Counted from the stretch's first letter, positions 21,399-33,884 are shown. The stretch is DNA of 64,000 nucleotides from Locusta migratoria (GCA_026315105.1 CM048748.1:480899150-480963149); one strand, 5' to 3'. Notes: generated from the letters alone by a model not told the origin. Program-made: numbers and translations.

Positions 21399-21566
21399 TC
21401 ACTCACAAATTACACCAAAAATTATGTATTGTTTCAGCATGATTCCAGGGCTATCATACGATTATTTTTTTAGGTGGAAATCCCGGCGTTGTCCTCTCTT
21501 CAAACTGCTCTCTTACAAGTGGCAAGGAAATATACATGAAATGTTCACTCTTCAGCAGAGTATGCA

Positions 21567-21800
21567 CTGATATGAAATTACGTGGCAGATTGAAACTTTG
21601 TTCCAGACCAATATTCGATTCCAGGAGTTTGCCTTTCGCTAATTGCATACGAGGGAGGCCAAGCGACGCGTATAGTAAGCAGATTCAAGTGGATGTGGGT
21701 TGCCGTTCTTATAAGGAGATGAAAAGGCTTGCTCAGGATAGAGTAGGGTGGAGAGCTGCATCAAACCAGTCTCCGGACTGAAGACCATAACAACAACATA
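21567..21800 (+). mobile_element. RTE-like LINE 3' end with adjacent tRNA-like fragment
   Basis: The segment 21665-21780 encodes MKRLAQDRVGWRAASNQSPD followed by a stop and GACCATAACAACAACA. This is the characteristic carboxyl end and ACA-type tail of insect RTE-type LINEs. Just before it, 21567-21640 resembles a degraded minus-strand tRNA-derived segment (TTGCCTTTCGC). Confidence 0.6.
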
Positions 21801-22084
21801 ATTGCATACAACATTCCTATTTTAACATGTAGCCGTAAGTAATAAGTATCAGAAGAATATAATTTGTTTCGCGAGTTCACAGTCCCTGATAAAGGTAGCC
21901 AAGTTTCATCAGCACACATAAGCATTTCAGAATCGAACTCAGTATTGTACACAGCTGAAATAGCCAGCTGAAGTACTACTGATACTTTCTAAACTGAAGT
22001 TTGTTTTTCCACAGTTCAGTGAATAGATGTTGCTTAAACATCAATCTAAAATTTAAAATAGTGGCACTACTTTTGGAACTGTTG
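21801..22084. other. Unassigned sequence
   Basis: Nothing recognised. Confidence 0.3.
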
Positions 22085-23216
22085 CGAAAGCAGCTTCTAA
22101 TTTGTATGACAGAAATAGTTGTGTCCTCTGCGAAAGTATCTGGTATCCGAATCTGGATCTAACAGCAAGAAAGAGTAATGACCCAGGAACAGTCACAAAT
22201 TATAACAACTACTGTGTTATATTAAGAAAAGTTATTAAAAAGTCCAGAAGCATGTGCATCATGTCTGAGATTAGTATTACCAGGAAGACAGGGCAATCAA
22301 GAGCACAGGGAGATAGCATTACCATCAAAGTGAATGAAAAGCTTACAACTAACAAGCTAGAAGTTGAAAACATTTTAATAATTATTTTTTAAATGTTGTG
22401 GAGAAAATAGAAGCTAAGTGTTCATTAGAAGGAAGCTAGGCAGTTAATGGAACAGGCCATACCCACACAATTTGATTCAATAGAAATTCCACCCACCTCT
22501 CCTTCTGAAATTAAGAAAATAATAAACTCTCTCAAGAGCATAAGCACACATGGAATTGATAGTATTTCCAGCAGGGTAATAAAAGCTTGTTTTCAAGATA
22601 TACGTAGGATTCTTAGCCAAATATGTAATAGTTCTCTGAAGCAGGGTCATTTTACTGAGAGACTGAAATATGCTATTGTTAAAACACTGCACAAAAGAGG
22701 GGATACGTCTGATGTCAACAACTACCTCCCAATCTCACTTCTGACAGCCTTATCCAAAAATCTTGAAAAAATGATGTATTCTTGAGTAGCCCCACACATA
22801 GGTAAAAATAAAGGTCTGAGAAATTGTCAGTTTGGTTTTCTGAAGGGCTTCTTAACAGAAAATGCTACATATACTTTCACCAATGAAATATTAAATTCTC
22901 TGAATAACCAGACATCATCAGTTGGGATTTTTTGTGATCTCTCCAAGGCTTTTGAATGTGTAAATTATGGTATTCTTCTAGATAAACTAAAGTATTGTGG
23001 TATGAATGGGACAGTGTACAAATGGTTTAAATAATACCTAACAGTAAAAGTGCAGAAAGTTGACATAAGTATTTAACATAATATGCGAAAAACAGCTGAT
23101 TCCTCAAACTGGGGAACAATCAAAAATGGAGTGCCACAAGGTTCAGTCTTGGGCTCTTTGCTGTTCTTAATATATATTAATGACTTGCCATTCTATATTC
23201 ATGAAGATGCAGAGCT

Positions 23217-23263
<47 letters not shown>

Positions 23264-24192
23264 TGATGATACAAGTATAGTTATCACACCTGACAGACAA
23301 GAACTAACAGAGGAAGTTCTAAACGACATCTTTCAGAAAGCCATTAAGTGGTTCTCAGCAAATGGACTATCATTAAATTTTGATAAAACACAGTCCATTT
23401 AGTAAATGGAAATAGACCACTAATAAATATAGACTTTGATCAGAAATCTGTAGCAAAGGAAGAATATTCAACATTTTTAGGTGTATGCATTGATGAGAGG
23501 TTGAACTGTAAAAAACATATTGAAGATCTGATAAAACGTTTGAGTTCAGCTACTTATGCTATTAGGGTAATTGCAAATTTTGGTGATATACATCTCAGTA
23601 AATTAGCTTACGGTGCCTATTTTAATTCTTTGCTTTCGTATGGCATCATTTTCTGGGGTAATTCATGACTGAGTAAAACAGTATTCATTGCATAAAAGCA
23701 TGTAATTAGAATATTTGCTGGAGCCCATCCAAGTTCATCCTGCAGACACTTATTTAAAGAGCTAGGGATCTTCACAGTATATATATTCACTTATGAAATT
23801 TGTTATTATCAATCCCACTCGGAGAAAGAATGATCTTCACTATTCAAGGTTAAATCTAGCTTTGGCACAGAAAGGGGTGAAATATGCTATCACAAAAGTC
23901 TTTGGTCACCCACCAAACAGCATCAAAAGCCTGACAGATAGCCAACTAGCATTTAAAAATAAATTAAAAGAATTTCTGAATAGCAACTCTTTCTACTTAT
24001 AGATGAATTTTTAGATATAAATTAGTACATCTGAAAAAAAGATAAAATAAATAAATAAATAAAAATTGTGTCATGTAACTTTTAGTACATAGTTATAATT
24101 TCTAAAGACACCTTTCATTAACCTGAAACGTTCCACATCATTATGAAGTGTCGTATTCATGTTATATGGAACAAGTAGTAATCTAATCTAAA
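22085..24192 (+). pseudogene. CR1/Jockey-like LINE with a T-run at the RT active site
   Basis: Long 5'-truncated LINE. A linker region (KSRSMCIMSEISI) is followed by the RT start, SEIKKIINSLKSISTHGID, and RVIKACFQDIRRILSQICNS with HFTERLKYAIVKTLHKRGD and ISLLTALSKNLEKMMYS (22447-22785). After stops come LSKAFECVNYGILLDKLKY and NGVPQGSVLGSLLFLIYIND. The FADD motif at 23219-23275 is disrupted by 44 uninterrupted T residues before GTGATGATACAAG. Downstream, AIKWFSANGLSLNFDKTQ and later blocks reach about 24000. The 3' UTR ends with GTAATCTAATCTAA near 24192. A second, shorter copy of this family is at 56526-57106. Confidence 0.85.
23219..23262 (+). repeat. T44 homopolymer inside LINE RT
   Basis: 44 consecutive T residues replace the few T-rich codons that should lie just before the catalytic Asp-Asp. 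Confidence 0.95.
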
Positions 24193-25008
24193 GTACAAAG
24201 AATGCGCTGGAGCGTATAATGGGTATTGTAGTCTGCCTTCCTAGAATAAGCACATCGCCAGGCACAGTGATACAACCTGAACATATTAACTAGCATAAAT
24301 AAATAAAATTATCTGTAACCGTTGTCACAATTGTGAGACACACTTGTACTCTGCCTAGCCCTGCCACCCGTCCTGCCTTAGCAATATACGCAGCCTAGAT
24401 ATCTAACACCTGTGTTTCACATTGGCTCTGCCACTTGTGGAAGACACTCAGTGCAGCAATCCTCCTGTGTCTGAGCAGCAGTCATTCCTCATCAGGTATC
24501 GCTGCCGTCGCCGGGAGGGACTACATCGACAGTAGCTACGTTCTTGCTCATCAGTTGAGTCAAAAAGAGAATCAGACAAGAGCAGAGTTTTACATCCACC
24601 GTCTGAACTTAACCGCAGATGAAATTCCCAGTAGCAACACGTTTTACGACAAAGTAAATGGTATCAATAACATTCTGTGTTCACCATATCACTTCCATTA
24701 ATTCGATTATATTTGATAATTTTTATGACCTAATTTGGAATTCTATTTCCCTCAGATCTGACTCGAAAAGAAACATAATTTGAAGAACAGTCATTCTAGT
24801 ATGTAAAATGCTAAGTGGGAGTGTTTATAATTCTATTCAGTCATCTATGATATTGGTACATGTAATACTTAGTAAAAGAAAGAGCTTTGAAAAGGAATAA
24901 CTATTTATAGTAATCCCTGTACCTTAGTGAGTAGGAAGCACTACTCGATTACATGTAGACGACTCCATCTGGAGTCTGGTGCAGAGCGACCACATAAAAA
25001 TTATTAAA
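24193..25008. other. Unassigned sequence
   Basis: No element recognised. The 88-codon frame at 24435-24701 begins with a hydrophobic, signal-peptide-like stretch (LSAAILLCLSSSHSSSGIAA), but it has no homologue I recognise and may be chance. Confidence 0.3.
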
Positions 25009-25373
25009 GTTTGAAGAACCAGCCTTGGCCGCATTGAAACTTTTATTTTTTATATTACAGGTCGATTTCAGTCAGTGTCTGACCATCTTGAATGCTAGAG
25101 TTAACATAAGGTAGGAACTACACAATGAGGATGTCAATCATAAACATAACTTCGCATGTTAACATAAGATAGGAAGTACATATGGAGGATGTCAATCATA
25201 AACACGATTGACATCCTCCATATGTACTTCCTATCTTATGTTAACATGCAAAGTGCAAGTTTTTGTGGGCCCACTGGGCTCGGAATCTAGCACTGAAGAT
25301 GGTCAGACACTGACTGAAATCGATCTGTAACATATAAGGTTTCAATGTGTCTAAAGCTGGTTCTTCAAATGTC
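25009..25373. mobile_element. Foldback element with a perfect 44-bp palindrome at its centre
   Basis: Outer arms of about 85 bp (TTTGAAGAACCAGC... and its complement ...GCTGGTTCTTCAAA) flank a centre in which 25154-25197 and 25206-25249 are perfect reverse complements separated by 8 bases. Part of the left arm is also tandemly duplicated (25096-25145 against 25158-25200). The arms contain GATGGTCAGACACTGACTG and GAAATCGATCTGTAA, a hammerhead-like layout, which suggests inverted Penelope-like terminal repeats. Confidence 0.75.
25288..25331 (+). ncRNA. Hammerhead-like core in a foldback arm
   Basis: CTGAAGA (25293-25299), stem II GTCAG/CTGAC with loop ACA, GAAA (25316-25319), a 2-bp stem III and a potential AUC cleavage site (25325). 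Stem I is short (about 3 bp). The left arm's version has lost the CTGA core. Confidence 0.4.
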
Positions 25374-25419
25374 TCTACTCGATTGAGAAACTATAGAGGG
25401 GGACTTGTTGTCTGCTCAC

Positions 25420-25640
25420 TTTCCGGGATTGCCGGCGCGGCGTGTTGAGAAAACAGAAGGGCGCTAATGGGGCGCCTTTGAAGCGGGCCGGCCGCGTCAG
25501 CAGCGCAGTGCGCCCGCCGGCCCTCAGACGGCGCTGACGCCGCAGCCGCAGCCGCCGCCGCAGCCGCCAATTTCCCGCGCTGATCGAATAAGGAAGCCGC
25601 GTCCGGCCCCCAATTATTACCGCGCTAGCGCTAGCGCTCT
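25420..25640. other. GC/CpG-rich island
   Basis: CpG-dense (GGGCCGGCCGCGTCAGCAGC; CCGCAGCCGCAGCCGCCGCC) and ending in CCCCCAATTATTACCGCG and GCTAGCGCTAGCGCT. It may be a promoter-like or enhancer-like island. No transcript can be inferred. Confidence 0.5.
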
Positions 25641-26679
25641 CCCTCCGTCTCCGTGCACACTGCCTTTTACCAAACGTTCAGCGGGGAAGGCCTCCCTACA
25701 CAGGACGTGGGAGTAATGTGAACGCCGTGCAGCGTGGTACGTCTCGTTGTAAGTCGGCACCATTGTGTACCTGTTAACATTTGAGAGGCGACTAGAGTAC
25801 AAAACTGGCGTGCAGGGTCTCGGGCGTTACCATGTAGTGCAGAACACGATTTTTTTCTGCAATAGTGAGCACAAATGAGTGGCGCAATGTGTGATCTCTA
25901 AGACTTCTAAAGAGGCCAACTTGAATGTGCACAGTTGGCGAAACCGGCTGCACTGTTTAACTATTCACTACCTAGAGTATCCTCGGTATGGCAGCATACA
26001 TTCAGCAAGGCAAAACATCATGGGTGAAGAGAATTAGTGAGTGAAACCCAGAGTTAACGAACGACTGATAAGCATTAAGAATGTTTGTAGCCAGACAACA
26101 TATAACTACATATAAGCGACTGCAGAATTTGACACTCACTTAAGCAATACTGTTTCCATAATAACAATATGGCCACAGCTTAACATTCATGGAAGGGGTC
26201 AGTGCAGAGATGCAAAAGAAGTGTTGTCATCACCTTAGAAACTTGCCACCTGATGATTAGAAGAATGTGGTTTGCTACAATGAACCATCATTTACATTGC
26301 TTTCAAACAACAACTGGATCTGTTACTAAATCGCCAAAGCAACTTACGATACGGCATACCTGCTTACGTCAGTAAAGTGTGCGGGAAGTTCTGTCGTGAT
26401 TTAAACTTATGTATAATGGTATTTATTTGTTTCTATCATTACTGTCACTGGTCGGATAACTGTGAATAAATATATCACAATGATCCACAAGAAATGTTTA
26501 CTATGACTAACATATTGCTAACAAACGCTGCCGTATTCCAAAATGCTAATGTGCCCCCCTCCACACACACAGGCAAATACGTACTGGTGTGCTTCGTACA
26601 TTGTTTGAAAATTATCAAATATCTCCTCTGGACAGGAAACTCGCCTTTACTCGATGTTATTGAACAGTTATGTGGGATC
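25641..26679. other. Unassigned sequence
   Basis: No gene or repeat family recognised. The 66-codon frame at 26494-26694 has no motif. Confidence 0.3.
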
Positions 26680-27290
26680 TTATGTGCAAGGTAAAAACTT
26701 GAAATACCAAGGTAAAATAAATAAGGCGAAGAAAAAATTAATCAATACATGAATCTACACCAAAAACAGCAACAATTAATAAACCAACTATACCAAAAGA
26801 AATAAAATTATTTCCATCATTAAAAGAATAAAAAGAATAATAATTATTACCAGCAGGTATTGAATAATAAAATAAACAGAAACAGTAAGAAGCTCTTAAA
26901 CCAGTAAAGAAAAAAAAAAAAAAAAAGAGTTAATTCAACATAAGCAGACATCCCCAAGAATTAAATCACTAGAACAAAAACCAACCAAAAAAGGTATACC
27001 ACACAAACATAATCTTGAAACACTAAAACAAATTCAAGTTAATTGGCATAATTTAACAATAGAACCTATAAAACTGATATCCTGATAATCACTTGACATA
27101 AATAATAAACCCTAAATAAAGTACAAGTTAATAAATGAAAAAAAGCAAGATCAGAATAACCCATTGATAAAGTTCTTATCATTATACCATGCTGACTCAA
27201 AGTAGAAAGAGCAATAGTCTTCCTCAAATGAAATTCAAAATTAGCCTCAAGACCAGCTACAAACATGAAAGATGAGAAACGTTTGGGTAA
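26680..27290 (-). pseudogene. ND5: Nuclear copy of mitochondrial ND5 (numt)
   Basis: The minus strand encodes SSFMFVAGLEANFEFHLRKT, then TLSMGYSDLAFFHLL, a degraded block, SFIGSIVKLCQLT, SLCLCGIPFLVGF and FISFGIVGLLIVAVFGVDSC. These are successive blocks from the middle to the C-terminus of NADH dehydrogenase subunit 5, including HLRKTIALSTLS, part of the antiporter-like core. Some positions need the invertebrate mitochondrial code. Frameshifts and an A17 run (26910-26926) show that it is non-functional. The N-terminal half of ND5 is missing. Confidence 0.85.
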
Positions 27291-27294
27291 ACAT

Positions 27295-30200
27295 ATAGGC
27301 ATAATTTTTTCAAAATCGGATCACGAGAAAAAAAAAAAAAAAAAAAAAAAAGATACCGTAATTTTAAGTGGTTTCAGTATCAATTGTGTCTGTTTGTTTA
27401 ACTATCAAAAACTTCTTATCTCCAAAACTACGTCACGAATTTTCATGGGGTTTTCAAAGGTAACGTAAGTGTAACTCTGGACAACATATAGACTTCGTTT
27501 CATAACAATCCGATCACGGAAAAAAATAATATCGTAATTTGAAATTTTTTATCTATGACCGACATGTCTGTCGGTCTCTTTGAACACGATTATTTCCAAA
27601 ACTACTTGACGAATTTTCATGGAGTTTTCACGTGTAAATTTAGAATATTGTGCGGTAACATAAAGGCTTCAATAATTAAAATCGGATCAGAGAAAATAAA
27701 TATATAATTTCATCATTTGCTTAAAAGCCATTTGTCTATTTGTTGAAGATAATTGTTTCCATAGGTAAATAGAAAAAAATTTGGGTAGTAACATAGGCTT
27801 AATTTCATCAAAATCGGGTCAGAGGAAGGAAAGATATCATAAGTTGCAGTATTATACGTATACTAAGCTTATGAGTATGGTGTAGTACAGGAAATCTCCA
27901 AAAGTACTAAACGAACTTTTATGGGGTTTCATTGGTCAACTGAGAGTACCTTGAGCAAAAAAAAAAAAAAAAAAAAAAAAAACTTCATTTCATCAAAATC
28001 GCATCAGGGGAAGAAAATTTATCGTAATTTGTAGTTTCTGGTGTATGCTCTGCTTGAAATGCAGCGTAGTATAGCAAAGACCCGATAGAGGCGCTGTTAC
28101 TGACATAGTATACCAAATAACTAATAGATGGCGATGCTGCATTGTTTCTCATAACTAAGGTGTAATACACTGAAACAAGGGCTAATTTGCCTTGCGGCAG
28201 CGGTGTAGTGTACTGGTGTTGATAACGGCAGTTGAATCCTTTTTGTAAAATCAGTCACGTACAATGATGGTACTAATTCTTACTGTTGATAATGATATAA
28301 ATAATTGTTATTCCGATCAGAAAGTTAATGATCCCAGAAAGCGAATATTTTGTTGTCAACATTAACATAGTAAACCGCTGGCACTGAAAGTAAAATTTAA
28401 CACAGGTACGACATAAAAATGTAATTTTTTTACTAGCTGTATCTAGAATGCCTTGCAATGCCATGGGAAGAAAAATGTGCTTCTTTCTGCGGGTATCATT
28501 TGAATTTAAAACATAACGACATTTCTTCCGTCTATCGATGCTCCAATTTACATAAGAAGTCTTTGCGAGGATAATGGAATTTATGTATTTCCATCTCTGC
28601 GTTCTCTTTAGGAATGCCTCGAAAAAGCCACAGTACAGGAAACAACAAAGTGAGGCGATGTTAGTTACATAGTACACCAATTAACTAATTATGGTGTTGC
28701 TGCGTTATTTTCATTCTCATAACTATGGTGTAATACACTACAAAAAGGGGTACAGTTTTAATTACGGCGGCGGCGTTGTGTGCTGATGTTGGCAACGGCC
28801 ATTGAATGCTTTTTCAAAAATCATCACGTAGAATGAGGGGAGTAATTATTTATGTTCACGATGAAATAAATAATTTATGCTGTTCTGGTCAGTAAATTCA
28901 TCATTCTCCTAAAGCGAATAGTTCGTTACCAACGATAGCAAACTAAATCGCTGCCCCTGCAAGTAAGATTTAACACACGTAGCACACACACACACACACA
29001 CACAAGGAAGAAAAGAAAGAAAAGAACGGAAAAATTATTTTGCTTCCTAGCTGTATTCCATATGCTTTGAAATGTCAAGGAAAGGAAAAATGTGCATCTT
29101 TCGACGGGTATAACCACAAAATTATGCATAGATTATAGATATCTATGGAGTGAACGGTACGTTCTGTGCTCTTCTCATTACGCTGGAATTACCAAGTGAT
29201 ATTGAAACAAATCCACTCATTCCACACATTTATTTGCTCTTACGATTCGTTTGTACCACATTCGCTGCAAAGAAGCCGCATCTCCTTTTCGCAGTGCAAC
29301 CACATAACATGAAATAATATCTAAATAAATGTGTCACAGAAGCAGCAAGAAAGTTGCGGAAACGTCGCTAAAACGGCCATTTACACGTAGTCATCCGTCA
29401 CAGGAACAAAATAAAGTCAGCGATTAGTAGATTTTTCCCATTGTCGGTTATCATTTGAGGACACAAAATCTGTCTTGCTCATCTGAATGCTAACTCCAGA
29501 GATGTTTCTGCTCTGTGCCTGCCACTAAAGATAATATATACACTTGAGCATCAAACACAGCAGAAACCTATCTACTTTCATAATTGTTCGGTACAGTATT
29601 GTGATTAAAATTTGTAATTACTTATATTTGGTGCGGACTATATTAAGATAAAGACGTGTTCTTTTGCTGAGACAATTGTACTTAGAAATATAATCCGACT
29701 ACTGAATATATAGTTCTGTTACACAAGATTGATTTCAACTACGTGCTTTACAACGCAATCACTGCAGGACGTGAGGATATGTATTAGCTGAAAGAGTGGT
29801 CAATGCTGCTAACACAGTCAAGAAAAGTCTCTGGAAATACTATATTTAATGGAAAGTTCTATACAGACGATCAGCAGACGCCATTCCTTCAACGATTACC
29901 CAGACGTACTTTATCGCACATTGACAGCACCATGACATCTTATTTAAACATACATGAACTGCTCTGTTGATTGAATCACCAGACTTTCAGTATTCGTCGA
30001 CTTTTCGGTAATATGGAGCAGTGGATACAGAATAAGTACATTGTCCCCAGTGCAACACTGCAACATACTAATATTTCAGCATAAACACACTGTGGGAGGT
30101 AAACAGTTTATTAGTACTTTACCATAGAACCAGTACATGGTGCTGTTATTATTTTTGGCATTCCTCATCTCAATGATAGAACTGTTTTCAGAAGTGTACG

Positions 30201-30489
30201 CCAAACAGACAATTAGACACTGCAGTGTTAACTTTGTGAACACAACATAACATTGAAATTACATCGTTCCGGAGTACGGGCTCAAATTAATTTCACTTTC
30301 TGTATTAAGAATTTTATGAACATTCATTGTTTTCGACAATGACTTCTACTTAAATTTGACATCTTGGCTAAGAGAACTGAGTTTATTGACAGAGCGATCC
30401 AACAAGGATTCTGTCCGGAACCCTTACAAACCATGGTATTCACAGGTCCCTCTCTAATAACAGTTGTGAAGCACGGGGATATAAGCTAG
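27295..30489 (+). mobile_element. Helitron copy H4 (about 3.2 kb, non-coding)
   Basis: Plus-strand copy of the H2/H3 family. It starts with four degenerate monomers of roughly 110-180 bp (TCAAAATCGGATCACG..., GGGGTTTTC, AACATATAGG). Two larger units at about 28080-28680 and 28681-29110 match H3 15400-16400. The right end, GTGAAGCACGGGGATATAAGCTAG then T (CTAG at 30486-30489), matches the H2 and H3 termini. No helicase frame remains. It contains A24 and A26 runs and lies between the ND5 and ND4 numts. Confidence 0.65.
28983..29004 (+). repeat. (CA)n microsatellite in Helitron H4
   Basis: 22 nt of alternating CA. Confidence 0.9.
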
Positions 30490-30517
30490 TATAAATAATA
30501 ATAAAGTTCTAAGTAAC

Positions 30518-30539
30518 AAAAAAAAAAAAAAAAAAAAAA
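30518..30539 (+). repeat. A22 homopolymer
   Basis: Uninterrupted A run, followed by CAACAACAAC, between Helitron H4 and the ND4 numt. Confidence 0.9.
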
Positions 30540-30559
30540 CAACAACAACTTCAAGGAAC

Positions 30560-31190
30560 AAATAGGAAATTAATACACAACTTAAGATGAAAAACAATAT
30601 TTTAAATTAAAATACTTAAGCTATTAAAATATTGACCCCTTAAACATAACAAATTACGAGGAAATCAATGTAAAAATAAAAGATGATATTCACGAAAATA
30701 ACCTAAAGAACAAGTATAAACACCAGAATAATATAAATGTTGAGAATCAGAATGTATATATTAAACAGCTCTAAACAACGATTATAAATGAATAACACAA
30801 TCATACAAGAAGATCAAGAAAAAATTCTATTTTATAATCTAAACTCTTCTAAAAGATTTAAAGAGGGAGGAGAAACCATACTTGAAGATCTTAAAAGAAA
30901 TCACCAAATAGACATTCTAGGTATTAAATTAATTATACCCCTATTAATTAATAATCTCCATCTACCTAAATGTTCATAAATAATATTTGATAAACAAAGT
31001 AAACCAGAAGAACATAAACCAGGACCAACCATTAATGAAAGAGTTATTAAACCACAAATCACTAATCTTATATGAGCAATCAAGAGAACACAGTTAAAGA
31101 TTTTAAATCAACCTGACAACAACAAACAAAATCTAATATCAACAACACCAAATAATCTTAAAGAAGATAATAACAATAATAATTAAACCA
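30560..31190 (-). pseudogene. ND4: Nuclear copy of mitochondrial ND4 (numt)
   Basis: The minus strand encodes DLKSLTVFSWIAHIRLVI, LITLSLMVGPGLCSSGL, SNIIYEHLGRW and LLINRGIINLIPRMSIWWF. SMVSPPSLNLLEEF follows, with the C-terminus REYHLLFLHWFPRNL. These are consecutive blocks of the C-terminal half of NADH dehydrogenase subunit 4, read partly with mitochondrial codons. Frameshifts and stops are present. It has the same orientation and the same relative order to ND5 as in insect mitochondrial DNA. Confidence 0.85.
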
Positions 31191-31594
31191 TAAACCCAAA
31201 CGAGAAACAGGGATTGAGGACCAAATTTACAGCTTCAATATTGTAACTGGCAAACGTTTCAGTGTACGAATGGATCACTATAATTGTACGTTACGAATGT
31301 GTTCCTCGAAGAATTCCAGCTGTTTTCAAAGCCAATGATTGACCAATCCCTTACTGATAACGATGGAAATTGCACTGTCATGTTAGCGATGGCTTTATAC
31401 TGACATGGGATACCGTCTATGTCTTGGCATAACAGTGAGGTGTAAGGTATGGACGTATAATGAAAGTTGATTCTGCGCTACTTCTTTACTAGCAACTTAA
31501 ATAAAGTGTCTCTTGAATGGGAACTATGACAGTTTGATGGCAAGGCGATAAACCAACCATATCCTCCAACGTAAAACAACTCTCGTTGTCATAC
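31191..31594. other. Unassigned sequence
   Basis: Nothing recognised. Confidence 0.3.
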
Positions 31595-31718
31595 ACAACA
31601 TTGTAGACAGTATGTATGTATGTCATGTAATGGGATTTGTTTATCGACGCGTGTAACAACATTGTAGACAGTATGTATGTATGTCATGTAATGGGATTTG
31701 TTTATCGACGCGTGTAAC
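31595..31718 (+). repeat. Perfect 61-bp tandem duplication
   Basis: Two head-to-tail copies with identical sequence, beginning ACAACATTGTAGACAG and ending CGACGCGTGTAAC. Offset 61 bases. Confidence 0.9.
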
Positions 31719-33310
31719 TCTTATTCCTGATGAATGCCTCCTTGCCCAATTTAGGCAATCGAATGATTATGAATGTGATCACTCGCAGAGAAATTGTGAA
31801 AACATAATATTTTGTTACATAAATGAACTCAACAGTTTCATAGTTCATCATGTGTTCTGTCTATTCGAGTTTTACACATATAGCTCATGAAATCAACTTC
31901 ATGTACAAGCAAATCCGTACACATCCTGGAATTTTGGAGAGCTGAGTTGACTGTGTGCTTGGACTTTGATAATAGACACACGATCTTGTAAATAATACTG
32001 ATCAGTGTATCTCAACAAATCGTTGAGTCTTTTCACAAAGTGTTTCACTTCTTAAATCCAAAAGGTCTATGCGGCATGCCATCTGCTCTCACTGTTCGTC
32101 AAATTTACTTGCTACAGTAATACATTCTCAGCGTATGACTCTTTGTTCTGCAACTAATGTACAGTATACGAGTTGCCAAGTTTACGGTAACAGAAAAGAG
32201 ATGTTAATAACCGGACTCCCAGTTAATAATTTGATGGAAAAAAATTGAATACGAGTGAGAGCTGAACATGAATTGCAATCAAACACAGTATCCACCTAAC
32301 CTTGACGTTCAATATTGTACATGTTGATCTTGGACCATTCACTGTTTCTATTTTGCTTCTTTTCCACAGTTGCGTAAACTTTCTCCCTATTTTTATACTT
32401 GATTTTTTGTTCAGATTTTGATGTGGTATCTACTGTTATATATATTACTACTAAATCTGTGAGGGGTGCTATGGGTAATCTGCCTTGTGAGGATAATAAA
32501 GGCCTAAAATGTGTTGTCTACCATACACAACGTGTCAGTTACGGAAGATGCATCACGGACACACAGACTGTGGCTACGCATCGCCATCATAACAGAAGTG
32601 TTTGCTTTAAAGCAGCAGATATATAAATATTCGTTTTGTAAATTCAAACTCATTGCTCTTGCTACAATTTATATTTATTTATGTTCAAGATGTGATTCGC
32701 ATTTTATGTTAAAGAATCTTGAGTGATTTTATTGTGGAATCATACAGTTTACTCTTTTTTTGGTATAATTATAAATTAGAAAACACTAATAGTTTATCAT
32801 ATATGGATTTCAGCCAGAAAAATAAATAAATATATTTATTAATGTCATGATTATAAGAAGACTTTTATAATCTGTATCAAATATAAAATCGAAACAATAT
32901 TATTCCAGTTTAAGTATACTGAATAATATATAATTCATCATTAAACAAGTATTTAAATTTATGAAATGAACAATTAATAGTTTTCAAGTACCTTTTTTCA
33001 TAGACCCTAGTTTGACATACCACTCGTTTCAGCTCCATAATTTCTTTCTAAACAGGAGATATTCATTCTTGTTCTTGTACCCTTATCTTAATGATTAATC
33101 TTGCAGTATAGTTGTTATATTTTATTCTTAGATTGCCCACGCGCACTTTGTCATAAGGGAACAAAATGAAGTCGTTTATCGTGAAATAATATACATAGAG
33201 CAATAAATTATTAATCACATGCTTTTACCTCTCAAATAATTAATTGTTTCAATCACTGTGACACAACTGGCATTCTTATGATCAAGAATGTTGTGACGTT
33301 TTAGGTAGTT
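31719..33310. other. Unassigned sequence
   Basis: AT-rich. The 69-75 codon frames at 31681, 32399 and 32511 show no recognisable family. Confidence 0.3.
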
Positions 33311-33320
33311 TCTGTAATTT

Positions 33321-33567
33321 GAAACCGAGCGAGGTGGCATAGTGGACTCGTATTCGGAAGGCTGGTGGTTCAAATCCACCTCCGGTCAACCAGATTTAGA
33401 TGTTCCGTGATTTCCCTAAATCACTCCAGGCAAATGCCGGGATGGTTCCTTTCAAAGGGCACGGCCGATTTCCTTCCCCATCCTTCCCCAAAAATCAGAG
33501 CGTGAGCTCCGTCTCTAATAATCAAGCAGTCGACGGGACGTTAAACCCTAAGATTCCTTCCTTCCTC
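33321..33567 (+). mobile_element. SINE family C copy with TSD
   Basis: Head GAGCGAGGTGGCATAGTGG and B box GGTTCAAATCC, full body and end GGGACGTTAAACCCTAAG. A 9-bp TSD, CTGTAATTT, lies at 33312-33320 and 33568-33576. Confidence 0.88.
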
Positions 33568-33884
33568 CTGTAATTTCATCTTGTAACAGACAACTGGGTA
33601 CAATTCCTCTTTAACTGTTATACGATTGCAGTACATACGAGTAAAAAAAGTGCATCGCACTCGAACTACTCTTATTGGATTTGATTCATCTTGGAACACT
33701 CAAAACAGGCGACTGCTGCTTTTTTTTCGGGTCCTATTAATATATCCAAGGTTTGTGACACAGGAATAGATCATCTGCTACCCGATAAAAAATGTGATGC
33801 GTTCTTCGATGTGGTGAAGGGTGCCTCTATCTCACGGTATGCCACACGCGTATACCTTTTGTATTTATATATCGAGCACAGTGA

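Noticed and set aside
26680..31190. Mitochondrial contamination of the assembly
   Set aside because: Both fragments carry frameshifts and stops and are flanked by nuclear transposons, so they are numts.
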